Notes under the pieces: generated by a model | Databases searched by the model: none | The model's input: only the letters and a program-made list of their open reading frames with translations | What the model was told of the DNA's origin: nothing | Position numbers and translations under genes: made by a program | Assembly: GCF_000282975.1 (NCBI RefSeq) | Contig: NZ_ALJC01000031.1 | Coordinates: 62,001-126,000, forward strand | DNA length: 64,000 nucleotides | Direction: 5' to 3' | Source of the DNA: Pseudomonas psychrophila HA-4 | GTDB lineage: Bacteria; Pseudomonadota; Gammaproteobacteria; Pseudomonadales; Pseudomonadaceae | In this document: positions 46,458-54,134 of the stretch, piece after piece | Layout of the letters: each line of letters begins with the position of its first letter | Numbering within the stretch: position 1 is the first letter of the stretch

Positions 46458-46646
46458 GTGAAACGAACTGAAATCAAACGCCGCCCCTTGGCTGATACCA
46501 CGCGCGCAGGCTTGGAGCCAGAAAGTGCAACGTACCGCGAACAGGACGGCAACGGTCTGTATTCCCGGGGAAAGGCTAATGGGCAAAAAAAGACGGGCTT
46601 TGAAAAAATGGCAACTTATCCCTTCGATCAGAGTGCTTTGAAGTAA
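46458..46646 (+). pseudogene. Remnant of a tyrosine-type integrase (DUF4102 N-terminus)
   Basis: The 62-residue frame starting at GTG 46458 opens with 'KRTEIKRRPLADTTRAGLEP' and 'YREQDGNGLYSRGKANGQKK', the N-terminal pattern of P4-like/DUF4102 integrases, then changes to unrelated sequence and stops. The catalytic domain (R-H-R-Y) is missing. It lies about 170 bases from the tRNA-Arg 3' end, the position of an island integrase, so it is a decayed integration module. Identification rests on the N-terminal pattern only. Confidence 0.65.
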
Positions 46647-47064
46647 TCCAGGCGTAGCTGTTGGCAACCCTCATGCTCAAATCCCCGACGCCCGCCGGAG
46701 GTGGGTTTCCTAGCTGCCGAAGGCTGCGATTTGACGTGACTCTCTGGAAGTCTGCCTTGGGTCGATTGCTGCAGTTTATGACCGGGACCTCTCGGCAAGA
46801 AGCGGACATAACATCAGGCGGACAAATAAAACCCGACTCTCGCTTCCAATAACAGCAGAACAACCTGCCTTTAGAGATAAGTGTTGCCCGGCAAACAGCA
46901 GTTCAACAGTGTGTAGCAGCAAATAAAGCCAAGATCAGCCTGAATTATATTTAACTCATTGATTTTAAAGTTAATTTAATAAATGGCCCGGTTCCTGCTC
47001 TGTCATTCCTCGACCCAGACTGAGTGCAATTAACAGTCGATAATTGTCAAAGGAAGCTATACGC
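46647..47064. other. Gene-free stretch with Pseudomonas-type intergenic repeat and an AT-rich dyad
   Basis: 418 bases. Around 46745-46800 the words GGGTCGATTGCTGC and CGGACATAACATCAGG resemble a common Pseudomonas intergenic repeat. Further on, TTAACT-N12-AGTTAA (46951-46974) is a dyad in AT-rich DNA that may serve the downstream monooxygenase genes. I see no gene. Confidence 0.45.
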
Positions 47065-47445
47065 ATGTCCCTCCCCGAAAAAGCCAACCTTGCGAATAAT
47101 GAATCTAACCGACGTATTAACGCTGGGTCGTCTGCCGGTAACGCTCAAGACCCCAAGTATGGGCTGCTCGTGACCCTGACCGCAAAGGCCGGCAAGCAAG
47201 ACCAGGTGGCTGCGATTCTCAGCAATGCCCTCAGTGTCGCCGTTCGTGAGTCGGGCACCGTCACCTGGTATGCCTATCGCATTACCAACACAAAATTCGG
47301 AATCTTCGACACCTTCAATGACGAAGAGAGCCGCAGCGCTCATCTCAACGGTGATATCGGCAAGACGTTAGCGCAAGTCAGTGATGAACTTCTGGACGGC
47401 GCGTTGGATATACAAGCGCTGTCGATCGTGACCTCGAAAATTTAA
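47065..47445 (+). CDS. Free-standing antibiotic-biosynthesis-monooxygenase (ABM) domain protein
   Basis: 126 residues. After a polar N-terminus the ABM fold begins at ~33 with 'YGLLVTLTAKAGKQDQV', followed by 'GTVTWYAYRI', 'FGIFDTF' and 'HLNGDIGKTL'. These short dimeric ferredoxin-like proteins are quinol monooxygenases or accessory subunits. It is followed 64 bases later by a flavin monooxygenase whose C-terminus has the same domain, so the two may form a complex. AGGAAG lies eight bases before the ATG. Confidence 0.85.
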   Translation: MSLPEKANLANNESNRRINAGSSAGNAQDPKYGLLVTLTAKAGKQDQVAAILSNALSVAVRESGTVTWYAYRITNTKFGIFDTFNDEESRSAHLNGDIGKTLAQVSDELLDGALDIQALSIVTSKI

Positions 47446-47509
47446 AGTTCGCCATTCGTCTTTGGCCAGTGAAGCTCACCTAATTTTATTAGCGTACGCA
47501 GGATCAAAC

Positions 47510-49261
47510 ATGCCCAAACAATACAATAACCGTGCCCATATCTTCCTGAGCGCTTTTGATATGCACTGTGTCGTGCACCAGAACCCTGGCATGTGGAGAT
47601 ACCCGGACGACCAGACACACAATTACAAGGACATCGAGTACTGGGTAGAGATGGCAAAGGTCCTGGAACAAGGTGGATTCGATGCCTTGTTCATTGCTGA
47701 TGTTCTTGGCTTTTACGACGTGTATGGCGGCAATCGCGATGCGGCCTTGCGAACCGCCGCGCAGGCACCGGTTGGGGATCCGTTGATGACGATAGCGGCT
47801 ATGGCGGCCGTCACCAAAAGACTGAGCTTCGGCGCCACGGTTTCGCTGACCTACGAGTTGCCTTACAAATTCGCGAAGACGATGACCACGCTGGACCACC
47901 TTACCAAGGGCCGAATCGCCTGGAACATCGTGACATCCTATCAGCAGAGCGCTGCCGTCAATCTCGGGCTTGACCGCCAGATCGAACATGATGAGCGCTA
48001 CGATATCGCCGACGAGTTTATGGAGGTTTGCTACAAGCTTTGGGAGGGATCCTGGGAGGACGGCGCCGTTGTCAGGGATATAGAGCGAGGTGTGTATACC
48101 GACTCGTCGAAAGTGCATGACATCAACCATGTCGGAAAGTATTTCAAAGTTCCAGGCGCGCATCTTTGCGAGCCGTCGCCACAAAGAACCCCTTTTCTTT
48201 TCCAAGCAGGTGCGTCGGCAAGGGGGCGTAATTTCGCCGCCTCCCATGCTGAAGCGGTCTTTCTGATTGGCACCAACCCGAAGGATACGCGTACCGTCGT
48301 CGATCAGTACCGCATGCTGGCCGCTGAGCAAGGCCGCGACCCGCGCAGTCTGAAGATCATCATCATGCTGACGCCAATTGTTGCGCAAACGGATGAACTC
48401 GCCCAACAGAAGCTGGCGACCATCAAGGAATGCGCCCAAGTCGATGCGGCGCTGGCGCTTTGGGGCGGCTGGACCGGCATCGACCTGGCCGGGGCTGATC
48501 CAGACAAACCACTCGATCAATTCCGCGGAGACGGCATTCGTGCGTTCAGCGATATGCTGACCCGTGTTGACAGCGAACTGGTCTGGACCCCCCGCCGCTT
48601 AGCTGAATGGCTCTGCGTAGGCGGTATGAGCGCAAGCTGCGTTGGCTCGCCACAAACGATTGTGGATCATATGGAGGAGTGGCTTGAGGTCGCCGATGTC
48701 GACGGATTCAACATTGCCCGCGTGACGAACTTCGGTACGTTTGAAGATTTTCGCGACTTGATTACTCCAGAATTAAGACGCCGAGGTCTGATCGCCGAGG
48801 CCTCAGAACAGCCTTCCCAGACGCTGCGCGAGCGCGTCTACGGCCACTCTCAACTTCGCGACGATCATTTGGGCTCGCACTTCAAGCACGGCAAGTCGCA
48901 CTCTGCACCGCAACGTAGATCGGCTCCCGTGACCCTGCGCACATCGCCACGCAATGTTGGCTTGCTGGTGACGCTGACAGCAAAGCCCGAAAGCGCGCAC
49001 CAACTGGAGAACTGGCTCAAAGATATGCAGCGCTTTGCACTGGATGAGCAAGGGACCGTGACGTGGTACGCGTTCAAACTCGATGAGCATACCTTTGGCA
49101 TCTATGACACGTTCCTGACGGAGGAAGGGCGCGAGCAGCACATTCACGGGAATATCGTGAAGTCACTTCGCAAAGAACAGCACGACATGCTGGCCATTCC
49201 GCCAGAAATTCGACAAGTCGACTTGCTGGCGGTGAAAAGCTCACCTAAGGCTTTGGTGTAA
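47510..49261 (+). CDS. DszA/NtaA/SnaA-type flavin-dependent monooxygenase with C-terminal ABM domain
   Basis: 583 residues. Residues ~1-440 match the luciferase-like FMNH2-dependent monooxygenases of the DszA/NtaA/SnaA group: 'WVEMAKVLEQGGFDALFIAD', 'LTYELPYKFAKTMTTLDHLT', 'GRIAWNIVTS', 'PFLFQAGASARGRNFAA'. They oxidise sulfones, aminopolycarboxylates or antibiotics with FMNH2 from a reductase. Residues ~480-583 are an ABM domain (from 'VGLLVTLTAKPE') closely similar to the upstream free protein; this fusion is unusual. AGGA is seven bases before ATG 47510. No flavin reductase is in the window's vicinity. Confidence 0.9.
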   Translation: MPKQYNNRAHIFLSAFDMHCVVHQNPGMWRYPDDQTHNYKDIEYWVEMAKVLEQGGFDALFIADVLGFYDVYGGNRDAALRTAAQAPVGDPLMTIAAMAAVTKRLSFGATVSLTYELPYKFAKTMTTLDHLTKGRIAWNIVTSYQQSAAVNLGLDRQIEHDERYDIADEFMEVCYKLWEGSWEDGAVVRDIERGVYTDSSKVHDINHVGKYFKVPGAHLCEPSPQRTPFLFQAGASARGRNFAASHAEAVFLIGTNPKDTRTVVDQYRMLAAEQGRDPRSLKIIIMLTPIVAQTDELAQQKLATIKECAQVDAALALWGGWTGIDLAGADPDKPLDQFRGDGIRAFSDMLTRVDSELVWTPRRLAEWLCVGGMSASCVGSPQTIVDHMEEWLEVADVDGFNIARVTNFGTFEDFRDLITPELRRRGLIAEASEQPSQTLRERVYGHSQLRDDHLGSHFKHGKSHSAPQRRSAPVTLRTSPRNVGLLVTLTAKPESAHQLENWLKDMQRFALDEQGTVTWYAFKLDEHTFGIYDTFLTEEGREQHIHGNIVKSLRKEQHDMLAIPPEIRQVDLLAVKSSPKALV

Positions 49262-49564
49262 GCGCCTTTCTCATTCCAACGTGCATTGGCGTTTCGGTGG
49301 AGCGGCTTTAGGCTAGCGCGGCAGTGGCTGACAGACTGCTGCGCACTAGCCGATATAACTCAGCGATGCTCGGCGTAAATGAACTTTCGCTTCTGGCCGA
49401 TTACTACCTCAGGCCGTGAGCCATAAAACGTCCACCAACGTTTTATGGCTGCAAGCCTATCGAGTAAACCATTTACCAGGAGCCCACCACTACCAAGGCC
49501 TTACTCAGATCCAGCGCAACATCAGCGTCTTACTTGGGCTCAAGGTAACGGTGGCGAGCCTGAA
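49262..49564. other. Gene-free stretch with a perfect 13-bp hairpin
   Basis: AGCCATAAAACGT (49419-49431) and ACGTTTTATGGCT (49438-49450) pair perfectly around a six-base loop. The stem is AT-rich and has no T-tract after it, so it is not a typical terminator; it may be a protein-binding dyad or a mobile-element end. Two short plus-strand frames here look non-coding. Confidence 0.45.
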
Positions 49565-50512
49565 TCAGGCAGCCAGAAATCGAATTTGCGTGACACTTTC
49601 ATTGAGCAACTCGACCGCCTGAGGGTGCTGGGCAGTGAACGCTAACAAGCTACTCTGGTATTCGATGGCCGGAGCTGCCTGTTTACGGTACTCAAGAAAG
49701 GAAATGATGTTGTCAGCGGCATCCTGCGTTAACTGCTCTACCCACTCCTGATTAGCTGCGATGGTGTCTATAACCGACTTATTAACGTGCAGCCAATCCT
49801 CTTGTAGTTCTCGCAATGTCTCGATGGCATACGTCTCCCCCGCTGTGCGCTGCTGAACGTATGACTGCAAAAATCCGAGGTACATCATGCGTTGCTGCAA
49901 ACTTTTCAACACATCCAAGGATTCAACGAAGCCTGCGCCGGTGACGTCAGCTGTCGCTCTGTTCAATGTCAGTTTTGTGATCTCGTATTGCTCGTGCAGA
50001 TTACCCACTTGACTCTTAAGCCCTTGAAGATCACCAAGCTCGGCGAATTGGCGGACGGTCTTGAGCGCGGCACGGAAACGCGCGTCATCGCGCAACGCTT
50101 CCCGAGCTTTGACATCGCGAGCCATATCCAGCAGCAGATCGAGCTTTTCCGATTGCTGGTGCAACTGCTCGGAAATACCGTTGAGCTTTTTGCACACAAT
50201 CGCAAAACCGGCGACAGAAACAGCCAGATTCAGTCCAGACAACGCTAGGTTCGCGTACTGCAGGCTTTGCAACGCGCCCAAGGACTCCTGTATGCCGCCA
50301 GCACCGCTTAGGGTTTCCAAGACACGGCCAATCTGTTCTGAAGCTTGGTCTGCATTATCAGGAAACTGCAGATGACCCACGATCTCCCCGCCTCTAGGGT
50401 TACCTTTAGAAAACCTGACAACGCCGCCCCACACCGTATACAGCCCGGAGCTAATGCCCTCGAGAATCTCCGGCGCGGAACTGATAGCTCTAGCAATAAT
50501 TTCAGCGCTCAT
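49565..50512 (-). CDS. Unknown membrane/coiled-coil protein, partner of YaaW-like gene
   Basis: 315 residues. N-terminal part has 'GLYTVWGGVVRFSKG' and 'GEIVGHLQFPD', then a hydrophobic helix (~90-112, 'LALSGLNLAVSVAGFAIV'), a coiled coil, and a helical C-terminal half with 'VESLDVLKSLQQRMMYLGFL'. I do not recognise a named family, but proteins of this plan (a VVR...IVxHL strand, a single hydrophobic helix, coiled coil) recur in accessory regions. ATG overlaps the stop of the upstream gene (ATGA), so the two form a coupled operon. Possible roles: toxin, defence, membrane signalling; unproven. Confidence 0.7.
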   Translation of the reverse strand: MSAEIIARAISSAPEILEGISSGLYTVWGGVVRFSKGNPRGGEIVGHLQFPDNADQASEQIGRVLETLSGAGGIQESLGALQSLQYANLALSGLNLAVSVAGFAIVCKKLNGISEQLHQQSEKLDLLLDMARDVKAREALRDDARFRAALKTVRQFAELGDLQGLKSQVGNLHEQYEITKLTLNRATADVTGAGFVESLDVLKSLQQRMMYLGFLQSYVQQRTAGETYAIETLRELQEDWLHVNKSVIDTIAANQEWVEQLTQDAADNIISFLEYRKQAAPAIEYQSSLLAFTAQHPQAVELLNESVTQIRFLAA

Positions 50513-51228
50513 ACGCACGCCCTCAATCTGTTGGCGAAGTCCTCGTGGTCCGCGGCGACAACGCCAGCACGGATCCGCGCGATGTGGACGGTAATCATGG
50601 TCAGCCCTTCCAATTCTGGTCGCGCTTTATTTTTCACTGCCAAAACGCTGGCGGTAACAACACCGATTGCGCCAAGCGGTAATACTTTGTGCATGGCCGC
50701 TGCTGCAACTGAACCCAGCGCACTGCCAACTACGGTTGCTCCTACTCGACCTAAGCGCGACTTGCTCAACGGCCCGAGTAAAGAGCCGAATGATGAAGCC
50801 ACAGTTGAAGGTTTTGTAGTCACTTGCACGTCTTGCTCTGCCAACTTTTCGGCAAGCATCTCGAGCATCATCTGCTCGATACGCGCGGTCGTGTCTTGCT
50901 TGCTAAATTTTATTTTCAACTCACTGGCGACATCCCGCACAACTTCGTCGTAACTGACGGGCTCGCCTCGGCGCAGCAAACTGGCAAGGCTGACGCTGCC
51001 CAGCGCACGAATTTCGAAAGCAATTTCGTTGACGGCTGGGTATAGCTGGCCCTCTTGGTGGCAGCGGGCAAGTTTCTGCCTAGAAGCGTCATTACCTAGC
51101 AAGCGGTCATTGGATTTAGCCAGCAAAATATCGGCGATGGCGTGCAACTCATCCGGCGTCGCCAGCCGCAGCACCTCTTCCAGCGAGATATGCTTTTTGA
51201 TCAGCGGTAAATTTCCACTATTGCTCAT
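50509..51228 (-). CDS. YaaW-like (DUF3944/UPF0174) protein
   Basis: 239 residues. The N-terminal helical domain 'ISLEEVLRLATPDELHAIADIL', a conserved 'NEIAFEIRALGSVSLASLLR' and 'YDEVVRDVASELKIKFSK' match the YaaW/DUF3944 plan of E. coli; the C-terminal part is Gly/Ala-rich with one or two hydrophobic stretches ('VVGSALGSVAAAAMHK', 'LGAIGVVTASVLAVK'). Function of the family is unknown. AAGGACC precedes ATG 51228 at seven bases. Followed without gap by the coiled-coil gene. Confidence 0.7.
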   Translation of the reverse strand: MSNSGNLPLIKKHISLEEVLRLATPDELHAIADILLAKSNDRLLGNDASRQKLARCHQEGQLYPAVNEIAFEIRALGSVSLASLLRRGEPVSYDEVVRDVASELKIKFSKQDTTARIEQMMLEMLAEKLAEQDVQVTTKPSTVASSFGSLLGPLSKSRLGRVGATVVGSALGSVAAAAMHKVLPLGAIGVVTASVLAVKNKARPELEGLTMITVHIARIRAGVVAADHEDFANRLRACV

Positions 51229-51389
51229 ACATAGGTCCTTTTTTTTATGCATGATCTAAAAAGTTTGCGGTGTAGCTATACGGCTATTTAACAGACTCCA
51301 ACCTTATTATCACTAGTGCTCATTGCGTACTGGCAATGTTGGCCACAAAAGCTGGCTACAGTGAGCGCTCCACTTGCGGGGGATTACTC

Positions 51390-51806
51390 ATGTTTAGCCA
51401 TATCCAGATTGGCGCACGGGATGTGCCAGCAATGTCTGTTTTTTACGATGCGGTGCTGGCGACGCTGGGGCTAGTGCGCATTGTTCATGAGCATGAAGAC
51501 ACCGGTCCTGCGGGCGTGGGGTGGCAACGGCCGGGGTTCTATTGGCCGCAGTTTTATATTCAACAGCCGTTCAATGGCTTGCCCGCGACGTGGGGCAATG
51601 GGGTGCAGGTAAGCTTTGGTGCGCAGTCGATTGAGCAGGTGAACGCCGCATGGGAGACGGCTTTGCGCTTGGGTGGCAGTGATGAAGGTGCACCTGGGGA
51701 TCGCCCACAATATGGCGCCGATTATTACGGCGCGTACTGCCGCGATCCAGAAGGCAATAAGTTGTGCTTTGTGTTTGCGAAAACGTTGCTGCCGGAACTG
51801 ATGTGA
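51390..51806 (+). CDS. VOC family protein (glyoxalase-like)
   Basis: 138 residues with the paired beta-alpha-beta-beta-beta modules of vicinal oxygen chelate enzymes: 'HIQIGARDVPAMSVFYDAVLATLG' (metal His near 4) and the end motif 'DPEGNKLCFVF' with the metal Glu region. The frame starts at ATG 51390 with GGGGGA upstream. Could be a glyoxalase, dioxygenase or resistance protein; no evidence separates them. Confidence 0.88.
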   Translation: MFSHIQIGARDVPAMSVFYDAVLATLGLVRIVHEHEDTGPAGVGWQRPGFYWPQFYIQQPFNGLPATWGNGVQVSFGAQSIEQVNAAWETALRLGGSDEGAPGDRPQYGADYYGAYCRDPEGNKLCFVFAKTLLPELM

Positions 51807-51899
51807 CGTGCCGTACATGCTCTTAACAAAGTGACACGCCGTAAAGGCGAAACCCTAAGTCGCCGTAGCCGCAGCAATGGATATTCACTCAAATCAAGA

Positions 51900-51950
51900 G
51901 CCCCCTCGCCCTAGCACTCTCCCGAAGGAGAGGGAACCGATTGGGGGATA
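51900..51950. repeat. Short Pseudomonas intergenic repeat
   Basis: CCCTCGCCCTAGCACTCTCC and GGAGAGGGAACCGATTGGGG form the common intergenic 'CCCTCxCCCTAGCCCTCTCC' repeat; the arms CTCTCC and GGAGAG form a short hairpin. No gene. Confidence 0.4.
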
Positions 51951-52034
51951 CTGTCGATTATCAGTAGCCTGTTTGCTGCGCGACAGCGCAGCGTCGAAGA
52001 CGGGGCGGCACCTTCTACGGAGGCGTGGTTGAGG

Positions 52035-52244
52035 TTAGAACTGATACTCGACGCTGCCTTGCAATGTTCTTCCCCGGCCCAGGGTGAAGACCAGCACGTC
52101 GCCCAGCGGGTTATCCGGCGTGTAGCTGTAGTCCACAGTGTCAGGTTCTGGGCCTTGACGCTGTTGCTGAGCGGTATAGATGGCATGAACTAAGCACAGA
52201 TCGCTGTCGAACTGGGCATGCCTGGTCAACTCCCACAAAATCAA
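52035..52244 (-). pseudogene. C-terminal fragment of a TonB-dependent receptor
   Basis: The 69-codon frame ends 'GRGRTLQGSVEYQF' then stop: a terminal strand with final Phe as in TonB-dependent receptors, preceded by 'DVDYSYTP'-like barrel strand sequence ('DTVDYSYTPDNPLGDVLVFT'). Receptors are 650-800 residues; the rest is missing and no partner frame joins upstream. It is a remnant of a lost receptor gene. Confidence 0.55.
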
Positions 52245-52270
52245 TCCTGAGGATCATTACGCAAGATTGT

Positions 52271-53740
52271 TTACTGACTTACGCCATCCCATAGAGGTGA
52301 CAACACACTAAAGAAGTCTTCAACACTCATTTTTTGGTCATTTAAGTCGACTTGCCCAGCCGAATAAACGAGCGATGCCATGACAGTGTTGCCTTCAATT
52401 TTTGCCAACCCAGTTTCCACCGCTTTTAGGGCGATCATTTCACTGCCCAACTTGGCCAGTTGAGGAATGTCCTCTGGGGCTGTTGTCCCGACCAGTTGTG
52501 CCTGAACACTCAGCAAGTCGGCCAGCATTGGCTTGGAGAGTTTTAAATCCACATACACGCTAGAGATTGTGTGCCTGATTTGGTCAGCGAATCCGCCGGC
52601 ACGCCCGGAAGGCTTGTTAATGCCCAAAGCGAAACTGAAGTGGCTTTCTCCGTTAGCGGTTTTTATCGTCAGATTATCCCACTCCGTGTATGGCTTCGAC
52701 TCAGCATATTTCTCTGCCGCCGTTTTCAACTTATAGAGTTGGTCATAGCTCAATGGTGTGCCAGGCCGACGCTGAATATTTTGGCTATAAGAATCAAAAA
52801 TCGAGAGTATTGATAAAAGCGCTGGAATATTAATGTCTCTAACCGCGACACTCATGTTGGCACTGGCGACCGACTTTCCATTGAGGGTGATGTCTCCCAC
52901 TCGATAGGCATCCTGAGCGTCCATCAAATCACCGCTCGCCTTGCTGACGCTCTTTAGTTCAAGATCCTTTAAGCCTAATTGCGTTTGGCTCCCCCGCCAA
53001 TTTATCTTCCCCTCACCCAAGGTAATAGACCGGCTGCCTACATAAAAATCATGAAGCGTTTTGTTCAAATCGGTGTTCAACTCAACATTTTTAAACTGAA
53101 CCTCAAGGCGTGTTTGTTTGTTGTCACCGAGGCGAAGATTAAAATCTTCGGCCTGACTTTTAACCCTTAACTTTCTACCGTCGCCTGTCTCTTTAAAAAT
53201 AACTGACAGGCCAGATGATGAAAGTGATAGCTGCTCAAGGGAAATATCGATTGGCAGCAAATCAACCTGCCCACTGGTTGACCCGGAATAACCATAGACA
53301 ACGTGGCCTTGAAGTGGGGACTGGTTTTTTTCACCCGTGAAAAGTAGTTCTGTTGAAGGTGTTTTTTCGAGCGAAAGATTGCTGGTCGCTATAACCGGGA
53401 AAAGGTTCAGGTTTTTAACCCGTGTCCAAGGAAAAGGTCCGTGCTCAATCCGATCGACAACGATAAATTCCAGGGGTGCTGAATGCGTAACAGACGATGC
53501 GTCTTTGTATTTGACTCGATAACGCGCGGTGCTACTGAAGATACCCTGTTCAAAAGAGACCAATTCAAGCCAAGCTAGAATATTAAAAGCTGCTCTGCCA
53601 ACTTCTAGTTTTTTATTGGTTTCGTGCACCATCGACTGCACAGCGCCTTCTAGTTGCGTACCTGTTAACCATGCGCCGACAATGCCTGACCCGCAAATAA
53701 TCGCAGTGACGACTACCAATACCTTTAATGTTTTTTTCAT
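52271..53740 (-). CDS. YdgA family (DUF945) protein, copy A
   Basis: 489 residues with an N-terminal signal/anchor helix ('KVLVVVTAIICGSGIVGAWLTG'-type) and a long beta-rich region typical of DUF945: 'STARYRVKYKD', 'IEHGPFPWTRVKNLN', 'FIVVDRIEHGPFPW' and C-terminal 'VMASLVYSAGQVDLNDQKMS'. Clearly paralogous with the following upstream gene along its whole length. AT-richer than its paralogue. The ATG 53740 is chosen; an upstream TTG is in frame too. Possibly a periplasmic lipid-transport or bridge-like protein; function unknown. Confidence 0.85.
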   Translation of the reverse strand: MKKTLKVLVVVTAIICGSGIVGAWLTGTQLEGAVQSMVHETNKKLEVGRAAFNILAWLELVSFEQGIFSSTARYRVKYKDASSVTHSAPLEFIVVDRIEHGPFPWTRVKNLNLFPVIATSNLSLEKTPSTELLFTGEKNQSPLQGHVVYGYSGSTSGQVDLLPIDISLEQLSLSSSGLSVIFKETGDGRKLRVKSQAEDFNLRLGDNKQTRLEVQFKNVELNTDLNKTLHDFYVGSRSITLGEGKINWRGSQTQLGLKDLELKSVSKASGDLMDAQDAYRVGDITLNGKSVASANMSVAVRDINIPALLSILSIFDSYSQNIQRRPGTPLSYDQLYKLKTAAEKYAESKPYTEWDNLTIKTANGESHFSFALGINKPSGRAGGFADQIRHTISSVYVDLKLSKPMLADLLSVQAQLVGTTAPEDIPQLAKLGSEMIALKAVETGLAKIEGNTVMASLVYSAGQVDLNDQKMSVEDFFSVLSPLWDGVSQ

Positions 53741-54134
53741 TAGCTGACTCAATCAATGTCCATTTTGTTTAAAACAAGAGATCGTGCAAAATCCGGCACG
53801 GACTAAAAAGCGGCCGTAGACTATCACTGCCAACAAAGTAAACTTTAGTTTTGAGTCACACGATATTTCATGTAGACAGGGCATATGCCCAATTAGTATT
53901 TAATGATTCCCGAATACGCCCTTTAACAAGGGCGGTCCCAGCACGCACTATACTCAAAGAATGTTAATTATGAATTCTTCCTACAAGCTAAAACGCCATA
54001 TCTTATTTTATATATAGATTTTAATTACGTACTGGCGACTACTTTGCTACAAGGCATTCAGTTCTCAACGTCGAAAGTAGAGCCTGCAGAAGCGAGCATG
54101 CTCGCTTCTACCGTTGAGAGGCCGTGCGCAGCCG
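53741..54134. other. AT-rich gap between the two YdgA genes
   Basis: 394 bases, mostly AT-rich, with no gene. It contains the nested palindrome at 54063-54119, the dyad CCCTTTAAC/GTTAAAGG-type spots are weak and I found no firm promoter. Copy A is expected to be transcribed from here. Confidence 0.45.
54063..54119. repeat. Nested palindromes between the two YdgA genes
   Basis: A perfect 22-bp palindrome (54088-54109, AGAAGCGAGCATGCTCGCTTCT) sits inside an outer inverted repeat TCTCAACG (54063-54070) / CGTTGAGA (54112-54119). It lies just downstream of the copy B stop codon. It looks like a REP-family element or a structured transcript end. Confidence 0.55.

Noticed and set aside
49416..49645. 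Two short plus-strand frames in the gap before the YaaW pair
   Set aside because: They overlap the end of the coiled-coil gene on the other strand, lack recognisable features and include the hairpin.
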